Notes: a model not told the origin generated them from the sequence alone. Counted from the stretch's first letter, positions 35,060 to 44,421 are shown. The stretch is 64,000 nucleotides of DNA from Streptomyces sp. Go-475 (GCF_003330845.1 NZ_CP026121.1:7173501-7237500), one strand, 5' to 3'. Numbers and translations: made by a program.

Positions 35060-35440
35060 TCCGGCTGGGGCGTCCAGGCCCGTCGGCGCGACCGCACGGC
35101 CGACCGGCCCGCCGGGCCGCTGGACGCGTCGTGGCTGCGCCGGCTGTGTCTCGACGCGGGCGCGGACGACGTCGGCTTCGTCGAGATCGACCGGCCGGAC
35201 ATCGCCGACCGGCGAGAGGACCTGAGCGCCGCGCTGCCGGGTGTCCGGACGTCGATCAGCATCGCGACCCGGATGAACCGGGAGAACATCCGCGCTCCCG
35301 CGCGCTCGGTCGCCAACCTGGAGTTCCATCACACCGGCGACCACACCAACGAGGTCGGCCGGCACGTGGTGGATGAGCTGGAAGCGATGGGCGTGCGCGC
35401 CATCAACCCCGCGATGGGTTTCCCGGTCGGAGACGATCCG
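35060..35440 (+). pseudogene. N-terminal remnant of a QueG-like 4Fe-4S oxidoreductase
   Basis: An open frame without a normal start codon encodes LDASWLRRLCLDAGADDVGF, then RMNRENIRAPARSVANLEFH and MGVRAINPAMGFPVGDD. This resembles the beginning of actinobacterial epoxyqueuosine-reductase-like Fe-S proteins. The cysteine motifs and remaining two thirds are missing, and the sequence then runs into an oppositely oriented fragment. It is therefore a remnant. Confidence 0.6.
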
Positions 35441-35451
35441 TCCCCCGCCCG

Positions 35452-35690
35452 TTACCGCACCACCGGCAGGACGACGCGGGAAGGGCGGTCGGGGTCGTGG
35501 AAGATCTGCTGCCGGGGCACTCGGGCCGTGGTCGCGCTCGCCTCGGGTTCGCCCGTGTTGAGGTTGCGGTCCCAGCGCGGGAGGTCGCCGGAGGTGACCT
35601 GGACCCGTATGCGGTGCCCTGCCCGGAAGACGATGCTGGTCGACCACGGGGCCACGACGTGCTCGGCAAGCTCAGCCGGTTTTCGACGAG
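35452..35690 (-). pseudogene. C-terminal remnant of a CocE/NonD-type hydrolase
   Basis: On the minus strand the frame reads AELAEHVVAPWSTSIVFRAG, then HRIRVQVTSGDLPRWDRNLN and ends VVLPVVR with TAA at 35452-35454. This matches the jelly-roll C terminus of X-Pro dipeptidyl-peptidase/cocaine-esterase-like enzymes. The catalytic domain is absent, because the frame is cut just before the RNase gene end at 35703. Confidence 0.6.
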
Positions 35691-35702
35691 TGTTTCTCGG
35701 GC

Positions 35703-36089
35703 TCAGCAGCCGTAGTCGACCAGGTCGAACGACTCGTAGTGGTCGGCCGTGTAGTAGTCCTCCTGGTGCTCCTCGCCGGTGACGATGCGGCGAGCTCCGC
35801 GCGTGGACGAGCCCGGAGTGATGACGGTGTACTCGTGGTAGTAGCCGGACGCCCGGCTCGGCAGGATGCCCTCCCGGTTCTGGAAGACGGTGCCGTCCTG
35901 GTCGTACGGGAAGGGGCCGCCCTGCTCGATCAGGTCGAGCGTGTCGTGTGCCTGGGAGGGCAGATCGCTGTAGCAGATGCTGCCGACCGCGGCGGCGGCC
36001 GGGGTGGCGGTGACGGTGCCGCCGACGAGGAGGGCGGAAAGGACGGCGGCCGCGGCGCCGATGCGGGTGATGCGTGGGGGGAATCTCAT
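35703..36089 (-). CDS. secreted guanyl-specific ribonuclease (RNase Sa family)
   Basis: A 128-residue precursor with a Sec-type signal peptide (about 1-34, ending TPAAAA) and a mature part closely resembling RNase Sa: QDGTVFQNREGILP, GYYHEYTVITPG with catalytic Glu86, RGARRIVTGE with Arg101, and DYYTADHYESF with His117. Cys39 and Cys128 would form the single disulphide. It cleaves RNA 3' of guanosine outside the cell. No barstar-like inhibitor gene is adjacent. Confidence 0.95.
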   Translation of the reverse strand: MRFPPRITRIGAAAAVLSALLVGGTVTATPAAAAVGSICYSDLPSQAHDTLDLIEQGGPFPYDQDGTVFQNREGILPSRASGYYHEYTVITPGSSTRGARRIVTGEEHQEDYYTADHYESFDLVDYGC

Positions 36090-36174
36090 GCCGTCATGAT
36101 GACGCGCGTAGACAGTGGCATGTCAATGTCAAGTTCGGAGATTCACCCCTCAAGTCCAATGAGTTTTCGGGAAG

Positions 36175-36381
36175 TTAACCTCCGCCGGACCTCCGGCTCC
36201 CGGCCGCCGCGAACAGGGCGACGCCGAGCGCGAGCAGCGCGACGCTCGCGTAGACCTCGAACCCGTCGAGGAACCCCAGTCGTTGCACGACGCCCCAGTT
36301 CCAGTCGGTGAACTCGTGCACCAGGCCCGCCACGCCCTGGAGGAGGGCGAGGAAGCCGAGAACCTCCATTGCCTGCTTCAT
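36175..36381 (-). CDS. small membrane protein
   Basis: A 68-residue protein beginning MKQAMEVLGFLALLQGVAGL with two hydrophobic segments (about 7-22 and 43-62) and a positively charged C terminus (GSRRSGGG). CGAGGA precedes the ATG. It resembles small actinobacterial membrane proteins with a conserved HEFTDWNWGVVQRLGFLDG loop. No function is known. It is divergent from the histidine kinase gene. Confidence 0.7.
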   Translation of the reverse strand: MKQAMEVLGFLALLQGVAGLVHEFTDWNWGVVQRLGFLDGFEVYASVALLALGVALFAAAGSRRSGGG

Positions 36382-36561
36382 TCCTCGAGCCTCGCCCCGA
36401 AGGCTCGCCGCGCGCATCGGCCACGGGGCGGGCACCCCGGAACGGAAGTTCCCTCTCCGGCTCGGCCGGCCGCGCCGAAAGTCTGCGGTGCGGCGACTTT
36501 GGTCCAGGATCTCTCCCGAGGAGAGGTGGAACGGGCCGTCGGCTGCGTAGATTTGTCGACC

Positions 36562-37836
36562 GTGAAGTGTGACGACGTGGGGCAGGCCTCCCCGGTGCCG
36601 TGGGGAGAGACACCCGCGCTGTTCACCGGGCGGAGATGGTTCATCCCGTCCGCGCTCCTCCACGAACTCGAGCCCGACGCCACCCGGGCCGGGCGGCGGC
36701 CCCGGCGCACCGCCCGGGACTGGGTCGTCGACTTCTCCTGCTTCCTGCTGGCCGTCGTGGTGGGCGCCATCGCCGTCGAGGCGCTCCACCACAACCCCCA
36801 CGTGCCGCCCGGACTGGCCGTCGTCGACCAGGTGGTCGGCGCACTGGCCTGCGCGGCGGTCTGGCTGCGCCGCCGCTGGCCGTTGGGGCTGGCCGTGGCC
36901 ATGACGCCCGTCACCTTCGTCTCGGACACCGCGGGCGGCGCGGGCCTCATCGCCCTGTTCACCCTCGCCGTGCACCGCCCCTTCCGGTACGTGGCCTGGG
37001 TGGGCGGGGTCAACGCGGCGCTGGCCCCGCTGTACTACTGGCTGCGTCCCGACGCGGACGTCCCGTACGTGGTGAGCGTGCCCTTCGCCGTGGTGCTCAC
37101 CGTGGCGATCGTGGGCTGGGGCATGTTCGTACGGGCCAAGCGGCAGCTGCTGCTGAGCCTGAGGGACCGGGCCCGGCGGGCCGAGACGGAGGCGCGGCTG
37201 CGGGCCGAGCAGGCGCAGCGGCTCGCCCGCGAGGCCATCGCGCGGGAGATGCACGACGTGCTCGCCCACCGGCTGACGCTGCTGAGCGTGCACGCGGGCG
37301 CCCTGGAGTTCCGGCCCGACGCGCCCCCGGCGGAGACGGCGCGCGCGGCGGGTGTGATCCGGGAGAGCGCGCACGAGGCCCTGCAGGACTTACGGGAGAT
37401 CATCGGCGTGCTGCGGGCGGGTGAACCCGACGACACGGGCCGGCCGCAGCCGACCCTCGCGGCGCTGGACACGCTGGTCGCCGAGTCCCGCGAGGCCGGC
37501 ATGAAGGTCTCCCTCGACCAGCGCGTCGACGACCCCGCCGCCGTCCCCGCCTCCGTCGGCCGCACCGCCTACCGGATCGCCCAGGAGGGCCTGACCAACG
37601 CCCGCAAGCACGCGCCCGGCGCGGAGGTCACCGTGTCCGTCGGCGGCGCACCGGGCGAGGGCCTCGCCGTCGCCGTACGCAATCCGCCGCCCGAGGGCGA
37701 GGTGCCACCCGTCCCCGGCTCCGGCCAGGGCCTGATCGGCCTGACGGAGCGGGCGACCCTCGCGGGCGGCCGCCTGGAGCACGGCGCCACTCCGGACGGC
37801 GGATTCGAGGTACGGGCCTGGCTGCCGTGGTCGTGA
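36562..37836 (+). CDS. NarL-type membrane sensor histidine kinase
   Basis: About 424 residues. Several hydrophobic segments (about 55-185) are followed by a HisKA_3 dimerisation domain with the phospho-acceptor in REMHDVLAHRLTLLS and an HATPase domain (RIAQEGLTNARKHAPGAEV, GSGQGLIGLTERATLAGG). The start is uncertain: in-frame GTG codons at 36562, 36577 and 36595 lack clear ribosome sites. No response regulator is adjacent, and the nearest NarL-type regulator is at 44522, on the far side of the CHAT/caspase genes. They may pair. Confidence 0.85.
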   Translation: MKCDDVGQASPVPWGETPALFTGRRWFIPSALLHELEPDATRAGRRPRRTARDWVVDFSCFLLAVVVGAIAVEALHHNPHVPPGLAVVDQVVGALACAAVWLRRRWPLGLAVAMTPVTFVSDTAGGAGLIALFTLAVHRPFRYVAWVGGVNAALAPLYYWLRPDADVPYVVSVPFAVVLTVAIVGWGMFVRAKRQLLLSLRDRARRAETEARLRAEQAQRLAREAIAREMHDVLAHRLTLLSVHAGALEFRPDAPPAETARAAGVIRESAHEALQDLREIIGVLRAGEPDDTGRPQPTLAALDTLVAESREAGMKVSLDQRVDDPAAVPASVGRTAYRIAQEGLTNARKHAPGAEVTVSVGGAPGEGLAVAVRNPPPEGEVPPVPGSGQGLIGLTERATLAGGRLEHGATPDGGFEVRAWLPWS

Positions 37837-37869
37837 TCCGAGCCCGCGGGCCGGCACGCGGCCGCGGGC

Positions 37870-38040
37870 CTGCATGAGGCCGCTCGCCCCCCCGGGGCCG
37901 CCCGGCAGTGTGGCCACTCGCCAGCCCGTGCGGCCACTCGCCCCTGCGGCCGCCCGCCCGCGAGGCCACCCGCCCGTGCGGCCACTCGCCCCTGCGACCG
38001 CTCGCCGGTACGGCCGCCCGCCCTGCGGCCGGTCGCGGGT
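37870..38040. repeat. degenerate 15-19 bp GC-rich repeat
   Basis: About eight variants of GCGGCCACTCGCCC(CT) recur in direct orientation, for example TGCGGCCACTCGCCC at about 37929 and again at about 37977. The array lies in the 280-bp gap between the kinase stop and a small open frame. Open frames across it are repeat artefacts. Confidence 0.7.
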
Positions 38041-38117
38041 CCGCCGCCGCGCCGGCGGTCTGAGGGCCTGGACCGAAGCCCTTGTGGCCGGTGAGGTGAC
38101 CGGCGGATCATGGGCAT

Positions 38118-38270
38118 ATGTCGCCAGCCGCACCGCAGTTGGAGGTCGTGTCCGTGCCGACGGAGGTGAGGACGGTCCGGGCGGGGTTCGTGTGGCCGTC
38201 GGAGCGCGAGCCGGCCGACCGGGTCGCGATCCTCTGCGACGACCGGGGCGGGCGCGAACGAAGGGCGTGA
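38118..38270 (+). CDS. possible 50-residue protein upstream of the CHAT gene
   Basis: ATG at 38118 opens a 50-codon frame ending with TGA at 38268-38270, two bases before the CHAT protein GTG. The product begins MSPAAPQLEVVSVPTEVRTV and ends CDDRGGRERRA, is highly charged and has no recognised domain. The tight junction suggests translational coupling, and the GAAGGG at its end can serve as ribosome site for the next gene. The frame could also be a leader without a functional product. Confidence 0.4.
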   Translation: MSPAAPQLEVVSVPTEVRTVRAGFVWPSEREPADRVAILCDDRGGRERRA

Positions 38271-38271
38271 C

Positions 38272-41200
38272 GTGACGACACCGTACGACCCGCAGGCACT
38301 GCTGTGGGAGATCGAGCAGCGGACGCGGGGCGTCGTCAGCGGTGAGGATCTCGCCGGGCTGGCCGCGCTGGTGCTGGACCGGCTGGGCTGTACGACGGCC
38401 CGCCAGGCGTACGACCGCCTGTACGCGGACTGGGCCGGACTGCCCCGGGGCGGTGTCGCGTCCGGGCTGCGGGCCGGTCAGGTGCTCAGCCTGCTCCCGC
38501 TGCTGCGGCTCGAAGGGCCGCTCGCCGACGCGCGGCAGGAGGAGGAACTGTGGCAGGCGATGTGGGAGCACGGGCCGGCGGACGAGACGTGGAAGGCGAA
38601 CGTCGTCGTCAAGCACAGCGCGTGGGGCCTGCGGCACCTCACCGACCCCGAGCAGCTGGAGGCGGCGCTGGCCCGGATCGAGCGGGCCCGGGCCGCGCAC
38701 CCGCCGGGCACCCGCATCCGCGAGAACCTGGACATGGCCCATGCCGGGCTGCGGACCTATCTCGGCCAACTGGGCGGCGGTGAGGACGATTTCGACACGG
38801 CCGTCGACGACATGGCCCGGCTCGCCGAGTCCTCGGACCTGACACCGGACCAGCGTCTGGTCATGGCCGCGCAGATCGCCCTGCTCCGCATCCACCAGGC
38901 CTTCCGCCGCGCGGACGAGCCGGCCCTGGCCGAGCAGATCCAGGTTCTCGAAGCCGCCCTCAACCGGCTGCCGGCCGACCACATGGACCGGTTCGCGTTC
39001 GAGTCGCACCTGGAAGCCGCCCGGGGCTCCCTGACCTACCTGCGGGCCCAGCGCACCGGCCGGTTCGAACCGGCCGCCGAAGGAGCCGACGCCGCGACGC
39101 CCACCCAGGAGATCCGGCGCCGGATCGCCACCCTGCCGGTCAACGCCCAGGCCGACAAACTGGCCGAAGCGGCCTTCGCGGTGGGACAGCGCGCCCTGCT
39201 CGCCATGGACCACCAGGGGATGCTGGAGTCCCTGGCCCTGCGGGAGGCCGCGCTGGACCTGCTCGAACCCGACGACGACCGGTGGATCCGCGTCGCGGGC
39301 GGGCTGGGCGTCAGCCACTGCGTCATGGCCGACCTGGAGCTCGCACCGCCCGCCGACCGCGCCCTCCACCTCGACCAGGGCATCGCCTGGCTGCGCCACA
39401 CCCTGAGGCTCACCGGCGGACCCCACCACCCGCTGTGGGGCGGCACGGGCTTCAACCTGGCCAAGGCCTACCGCCTGCGGGGCGACGCGCACGCGCACGA
39501 CAGCCGCGTCAGACGCCTGAACTACGACGCCTCCCGCCGCGTCGGCCTGGAGTGCCTGCGCGCGGACGCCTGGAGCTCCCTGCTCCAGTCCGGTACGGCC
39601 CATGCCGCGCAGACCGCCCGGATGGCGGGCGGCCAGGCCCTCGACGTGGCCCGCTGGTGCCTGGCCGACGGGGCCCACACCGACGCCGTACGGGCCCTCG
39701 ACGCGGGGCGCGGTCTCGTCCTGCACGCGGCGACCGTGGCCACCACCGTGCCGGACATGCTGAGGGAACTCGGCCGGCCGGAGCTCGCGCGGGAGTGGCA
39801 GGACGCGGGCAGCGTGCCCGAACTGGGGGAGGAGATGCTGTTCGCCGCGCAGACCGCGGTCGCCGGGCCCTCCAGCCGGCTGCGCCGACGGGTCCTGGAG
39901 GCGCTGGCCGGCTCCCCACGGCACCAGGCACTGCTGGACGTGCCCTCACCCGCCGACATCGGCAACGCGCTGCACGCCCTGGGCGCCACGGCACTGGTCT
40001 ACCTCGTGCCCGGCGACGGGGCCGTACCCGGACTCCTCGACTCCCGGCCCGGCTTCCGGTCCGACTCCGGCGCGGCCGTCGTCGTCACCGCCGACGGCAC
40101 CACCCGCTCCCTCGACCTGCCCGACCTCACCCTGGACGCGCCCCCGCTCACGACGTACCGCGCCACCGGCACCCCGGGCCGTGCCGCCGACGGCCCGCAC
40201 GACGCCGGGGCGGCCGCGGGCCGGGGGACGGGCATCCCCGGCGCCGCCACCCGCGCCCCGGACAGCGGCACGGGCTTCCCCGACAGCGGCACCGGATTCC
40301 CAGGCAGCGGCACCGGCTTCCTCGCCTCCGCGATGGGCGCCCCGGGCACCGGTACCGGCCTCCCCGGCCACGCCACCCCCGCCCCCGGCCGCGACGCCGG
40401 TGGCCCGCTTGGCGCCGAGTCGCCGTCCGGGCCCGCCCCGAGCCCGGAGGCGAGTCGGCACGCCCTGGAGGAGCTGTGCGCCTGGGCCGGTACGGCGGCG
40501 ATGCGACCCGTGCTGAGCCAGCTGCCGCGCGGCTTCGGCCGGGTGCCCTCGCTGGTGCTCGTCCCCATGGGCGACCTGGGTGTGGTGCCCTGGCACGCGG
40601 CCCGCGTGCCGGGCCGGCGCCGCTCGCACGGATACGCCTGCGAGGAGGCGGCCATCTCCTACACGCCCTCCGCCCGGCTCCTGTGCGAGGTGGCCGCCCG
40701 GCCCGCCGCCGGCACCCGGCAGACCCTCGTCGTCGGCAACCCGACCCGCGATCTGCACCACGCCGGCGAGGAGGCCGAGGCCGTCCACCGCGTCTTCCAC
40801 CCGGACGGCGACCTCCTCGGCCCCGGCACCGCCACACCCGCGGCCGTCACCGACTGGCTGCGCCGGCAGCGCGGCGGACTGCTGCACCTGGCCTGCCACG
40901 GCGTGGTGCGCCAGGGGGAGCGGCACAGCGCGTATCTCGCCCTGTCCGGCGGGCGGTTGGCCGCGGAGGAACTGACCGAGGGCGCGACCCGCTACCGCGG
41001 CCTGGACCTGGTGGTGCTCGCCGCCTGCCGCACCAACGTCTCCGGGCACGGCTACGACGAGGCGTACAGCCTGTCGACCGCGTTCCTCGTCGCGGGCGCC
41101 CGCTCGGTCATCGGCTCCCTGTGGCCGGTGCCCGACGAGGCGACGTCCCTGCTGATGTACATGACCCACCACTTCATGAGCCGGGAGGGCCTGCCGCCGG

Positions 41201-41349
41201 GCCGGGCACTGCGCAGCGCCCAGTCGTGGATGCTGAACGACCGCCGGGAGGCGCCGCCCGGCATGCCGGACCGGCTGCGGGCCCGGGTCGGCGACATCCG
41301 CGGCGACGACCTGACCGCCTGGGCGGGCTTCACCCACCTCGGCTGGTGA
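38272..41349 (+). CDS. CHAT-domain protease with N-terminal helical repeats
   Basis: A 1025-residue protein. Residues about 1-560 are helical, TPR-like repeats. A Gly/Thr/Pro-rich linker with a GTGFP-type repeat lies at about 645-715. The C-terminal caspase-like CHAT domain (about 720-1025) has the catalytic dyad His876 (LLHLACHGVV) and Cys919 (VVLAACRTN) and the typical GARSVIGSLWPVPDE. CHAT proteases cleave partner proteins when the helical part senses a signal, as in the gRAMP/Craspase and gasdermin-linked systems. It converges with a caspase-family gene only 7 bp away, so the two form a probable unit. The target is unknown. Confidence 0.9.
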   Translation: MTTPYDPQALLWEIEQRTRGVVSGEDLAGLAALVLDRLGCTTARQAYDRLYADWAGLPRGGVASGLRAGQVLSLLPLLRLEGPLADARQEEELWQAMWEHGPADETWKANVVVKHSAWGLRHLTDPEQLEAALARIERARAAHPPGTRIRENLDMAHAGLRTYLGQLGGGEDDFDTAVDDMARLAESSDLTPDQRLVMAAQIALLRIHQAFRRADEPALAEQIQVLEAALNRLPADHMDRFAFESHLEAARGSLTYLRAQRTGRFEPAAEGADAATPTQEIRRRIATLPVNAQADKLAEAAFAVGQRALLAMDHQGMLESLALREAALDLLEPDDDRWIRVAGGLGVSHCVMADLELAPPADRALHLDQGIAWLRHTLRLTGGPHHPLWGGTGFNLAKAYRLRGDAHAHDSRVRRLNYDASRRVGLECLRADAWSSLLQSGTAHAAQTARMAGGQALDVARWCLADGAHTDAVRALDAGRGLVLHAATVATTVPDMLRELGRPELAREWQDAGSVPELGEEMLFAAQTAVAGPSSRLRRRVLEALAGSPRHQALLDVPSPADIGNALHALGATALVYLVPGDGAVPGLLDSRPGFRSDSGAAVVVTADGTTRSLDLPDLTLDAPPLTTYRATGTPGRAADGPHDAGAAAGRGTGIPGAATRAPDSGTGFPDSGTGFPGSGTGFLASAMGAPGTGTGLPGHATPAPGRDAGGPLGAESPSGPAPSPEASRHALEELCAWAGTAAMRPVLSQLPRGFGRVPSLVLVPMGDLGVVPWHAARVPGRRRSHGYACEEAAISYTPSARLLCEVAARPAAGTRQTLVVGNPTRDLHHAGEEAEAVHRVFHPDGDLLGPGTATPAAVTDWLRRQRGGLLHLACHGVVRQGERHSAYLALSGGRLAAEELTEGATRYRGLDLVVLAACRTNVSGHGYDEAYSLSTAFLVAGARSVIGSLWPVPDEATSLLMYMTHHFMSREGLPPGRALRSAQSWMLNDRREAPPGMPDRLRARVGDIRGDDLTAWAGFTHLGW

Positions 41350-41356
41350 CGGCTCC

Positions 41357-43228
41357 TCACACCTCCGTGCGGACGACGACCTGTGCCGTCCCCCACCGGC
41401 CCGCCCCGTACGCCGGACCGCCCGCGTCCCGGCCGCCCTCGGTGCCCGCCCCGACCAGCCGCAGCAGACCGCCGTCCCCGCCGGCCGGCGCCGGGCTCAG
41501 GCGCGCTCCGGAGGGCGCGGCGGGGGACCAGGCGGGCAGCCGGAAGGGGGCGAGGTTCAGTTCGTCCTCCGCGACGATCACCTTCAGCCAGTCCCGGGTG
41601 AAGGCGCCCGGCACCGGTGCGCGCCCCTGTGGCAGCCGCAGCCACACGGGCTGCCCGCGCCGGGCCCACCCGGCCCTGCCGTCCCCGATGAACTCGCCCT
41701 CGAACAGGTGCGGGGACGAGCCGTAGCTGTCCGTCAGGTCGAGCAGGACCGCCCACAGGTCGCGCCCGGAGGAGTTGTGGATCCCCACCCGCACCTGCGG
41801 CTCCCGGCCGTCGGGCGCGTACCCGCAGACGATCTCGCCGTCCGCCGCGTGCCGCAGGCTGCCCACCGGCGTCTCCTCGACGGTGATCCGCACCAGCGAC
41901 GACAGCAGCGGATCGGGGTTGGCGAGATCCCGGATGTGGTGCCAGCGCGCGATGTGCGCCAGGCAGTCGGCGACGCGCGCCGCGTCCGCGGGGGAGCGCA
42001 GCGGCAGGTCCGGCACGGGATGACCGGCCCCGCCCGACACCCGCGCCCGGCCGCCCCCGGCCGCCACGCGCAGCCGCAGGAGGCCCGCTTCCGCGGATTC
42101 CGGGGAGGGCCCGTCCGACGCGAGGGCCAGCGCGGGCACCGCCTCGACGGCCTCGGCGACCATGCGCACGGCGACCGCCTCACCGGACAGCGCCACGACG
42201 GCCGGCGGGAACGCCAGCGCCGACGGGGTGACGGCATGCGCCAGCCGCTCGTCCTCGGCCGTCGGCCGCCAGCCGACCGGGTCCACCAGGGCCGACTCGG
42301 GGCGCACCTCCCGCACCACCACCGCACGCGCCCCGGCGTCCCCGAGCAGCGCGAACTCGGCGCCGGCCGAGCGCAGCCCGTGCGCCGCACCGCAGTTGAC
42401 CTCCCAGCCCCACGGCGTGTGCCGCAGCAGGAAAGGCGAGGCCGGCACCGGCTCGCCGGACAGGAAACCCCCGTCCTCCGGCCCGCGCAGCTCGGGATGC
42501 TGGAGCAGGCTCAGCGCGCGCACCCCGCCCTCAGCGAGCGCGTGCACCTCGCCGTACGTGGCCGAGGGGCCGAGCCGGTCCAGCGCGCTCAGCAGCGCAT
42601 GGCTGAAGCACCCCCGGATCCGGCCGTCGAGGAAGTGCTCGTACGCGCGCTCCTGCGGCCGGCACGCGGCCAGCAGCACGTGCCGGCCCGGCTCGGGCCC
42701 CTGCCCTCCGCCGTCGCGGGACGTCCCGCGCCACCACGGCTGCCAGGGCACACCCCGCACCGCGGCACCCGAGGGCACGCCGCCGTCCTCCCGCGTCGCA
42801 CCGCCCGAATGGCAGCAGTCCAGCACCGCGACGACATGCGTGCCGCGCGCGGCGAAGCGGTCCAGGAGCGCGCCGAGTTCGGTGTCCCGCAGCACCGGCT
42901 GCCCGCCCGGGACGAGGCTGTCGTGGCACACCAGCGCCTGGGACCAGCCGGTGGCCTCGCCCGGATCGGCGGTCGGGCTCTGGCTGCCGTGCCCGGCGAA
43001 CCACAGCAGCGCGGTGTCGCCCGGGCCGCTGCGCCCGAGGTGCTCCTCCAGACCCGCGAGCACGGCCGCCCGGGTCGCCCGGTCGTCGTACAGCGTCCGG
43101 ATGCGGACCGGCGGGCCGCTCCTGCTCCGCAGCCAGCTCTCCGCGGCCCGCACGTCGTTGACGCAGCCGCTCAGCGGCCGTCCCGGGTAGTCGTCGATGC
43201 CCACGAGCAGGGCGTACACGGTGCGCAT
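41357..43228 (-). CDS. caspase-family (C14) protease with C-terminal extension
   Basis: A 623-residue protein. The peptidase C14/metacaspase domain (about 1-270) has the catalytic His80 in LLWFAGHGSQ and Cys139 in AVLDCCHSGGATRE, and a regulatory-looking insertion follows. The C-terminal half (about 280-623) contains beta-rich segments (RVGIHNSSGRDLWAVLLDLTD, quoted in part) resembling the DUF4384-like modules found behind bacterial caspases. It has no signal peptide. It stands tail to tail with the CHAT gene. Regulated proteolysis, cell death or phage defence are family-based possibilities only. Confidence 0.88.
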   Translation of the reverse strand: MRTVYALLVGIDDYPGRPLSGCVNDVRAAESWLRSRSGPPVRIRTLYDDRATRAAVLAGLEEHLGRSGPGDTALLWFAGHGSQSPTADPGEATGWSQALVCHDSLVPGGQPVLRDTELGALLDRFAARGTHVVAVLDCCHSGGATREDGGVPSGAAVRGVPWQPWWRGTSRDGGGQGPEPGRHVLLAACRPQERAYEHFLDGRIRGCFSHALLSALDRLGPSATYGEVHALAEGGVRALSLLQHPELRGPEDGGFLSGEPVPASPFLLRHTPWGWEVNCGAAHGLRSAGAEFALLGDAGARAVVVREVRPESALVDPVGWRPTAEDERLAHAVTPSALAFPPAVVALSGEAVAVRMVAEAVEAVPALALASDGPSPESAEAGLLRLRVAAGGGRARVSGGAGHPVPDLPLRSPADAARVADCLAHIARWHHIRDLANPDPLLSSLVRITVEETPVGSLRHAADGEIVCGYAPDGREPQVRVGIHNSSGRDLWAVLLDLTDSYGSSPHLFEGEFIGDGRAGWARRGQPVWLRLPQGRAPVPGAFTRDWLKVIVAEDELNLAPFRLPAWSPAAPSGARLSPAPAGGDGGLLRLVGAGTEGGRDAGGPAYGAGRWGTAQVVVRTEV

Positions 43229-43341
43229 GCGCTGATCCTTTCAGGCGTGCCCCCTTCGCTCCGCGGCCAGTTGACCAGGACGTGGCGATGGCTGATGTTT
43301 GTGCCGCCTGCAGCACCACGCGTAACGGAGGGAACACGCAC

Positions 43342-44421
43342 GTGAGTTTCGGGGGACCCACCAACCCGTACCAGCCGCCGAACGGCGGACCCTACCCGCC
43401 GCCTCCGGCCACCGGCCCGTACGTGCCGCCCCAGCCGGGCCCGGTTCCGTACGGCCCTCCGCCGCCCCAGCCGTACCCTCCCCAGCCCTGCCCGCCGCCC
43501 CAGCCCTACCCGTACGTGCCGCCAGGAGGGCCGGGCTCCCGGGGGCCGGGGTGGGGCGGCCCGCGCGGTGCCGAATGGCCGTCGGTGCGTCAGCTGCTGC
43601 GGCGGGGGCAGGGGCGGATCTCCGGCTGCGTGTGGCTGGTGCTGCTCGCCCCGTGCACCTGGTTCACGATGGTTCCGCTCGTGGCGTGCTACTCGTTCGC
43701 CCGCTCGGCCCGCGTCCGCGCCCACCGGCTGTTCCCGCCGCACGGGCACCGGGCCGTCGACGACCGGCAGGTGCTGCGCGTGCAGAAGGCCCGGGCCTGG
43801 ATCGCGGCCGTGATGTCCCTGCTGCTGCTCGCCGTGTACGGCACTCCGGAGGACGCCGTCGAGGCCCGCGAGCTGTACCTCATGCGGCTGGCGGTCACGC
43901 CGCCCCTGTTGCTGCTGAGCGCGCCCGTCGTGATCGCGGTGCTGTTCCGCTGGGCGTCGGACCAGACGCGGTCGGCCATGCGGGTACGGGTACGGGCCGC
44001 GCTGCGGTCGGCCGGCTGGTACATCGGCGCCGTGACGGCCCTGCCGCTGCTCGGCGGGGCGATCGTCCTGCTCGGCCGGGAGCAGGAGGCCTCCTCCGGG
44101 TCGCCGGGCGCCGCCCCCTGGCTGATCATCGCGGCGGCCCTGCCCCTGGTCTGGCTCCTGTTCTTCGTCGGGTTCGCCACCGGCCCGGCCATCCGCACCG
44201 GCTTCAACACCGCGGCCGTGCACCTGGCGCTCCCGGCCCTGCTGACGGGCACGCTGGTGTGGGAGTTCACGGTCATCAGCCTGCTCGCCGGCGGTCTGCC
44301 GCCCGGCCCGCCGGTGATCCAGGTCCTCGCCGTCCTCGGCGGTCCCGCCTCGGTGACGGCGGTGGCCTGGTGGGAGATCCGCCGCCTGCGCGCCCGGCAC
44401 GGGGTGACGCTGCGCGCCTGA
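43342..44421 (+). CDS. proline-rich N-terminal, multi-pass membrane protein
   Basis: A 359-residue protein. Residues 1-70 are a Pro/Tyr/Gly-rich cytoplasmic-type tail (PYPPPPATGPYVPPQPGP). About six hydrophobic segments follow from residue 90 onward. The GTG at 43342 has CGGAGGGAA upstream. It is divergent from the caspase gene (113-bp gap) and 100 bp before the NarL-type response regulator. No enzymatic motif is visible. It could be a membrane sensor or effector for the neighbouring proteases, which is unproven. Confidence 0.8.
   Translation: MSFGGPTNPYQPPNGGPYPPPPATGPYVPPQPGPVPYGPPPPQPYPPQPCPPPQPYPYVPPGGPGSRGPGWGGPRGAEWPSVRQLLRRGQGRISGCVWLVLLAPCTWFTMVPLVACYSFARSARVRAHRLFPPHGHRAVDDRQVLRVQKARAWIAAVMSLLLLAVYGTPEDAVEARELYLMRLAVTPPLLLLSAPVVIAVLFRWASDQTRSAMRVRVRAALRSAGWYIGAVTALPLLGGAIVLLGREQEASSGSPGAAPWLIIAAALPLVWLLFFVGFATGPAIRTGFNTAAVHLALPALLTGTLVWEFTVISLLAGGLPPGPPVIQVLAVLGGPASVTAVAWWEIRRLRARHGVTLRA

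Noticed and set aside
37874..38275. 133-codon plus-strand frame between kinase and CHAT gene
   Set aside because: Its first half is the GC-rich repeat, and the 50-codon frame at 38118 fits better with the CHAT start.
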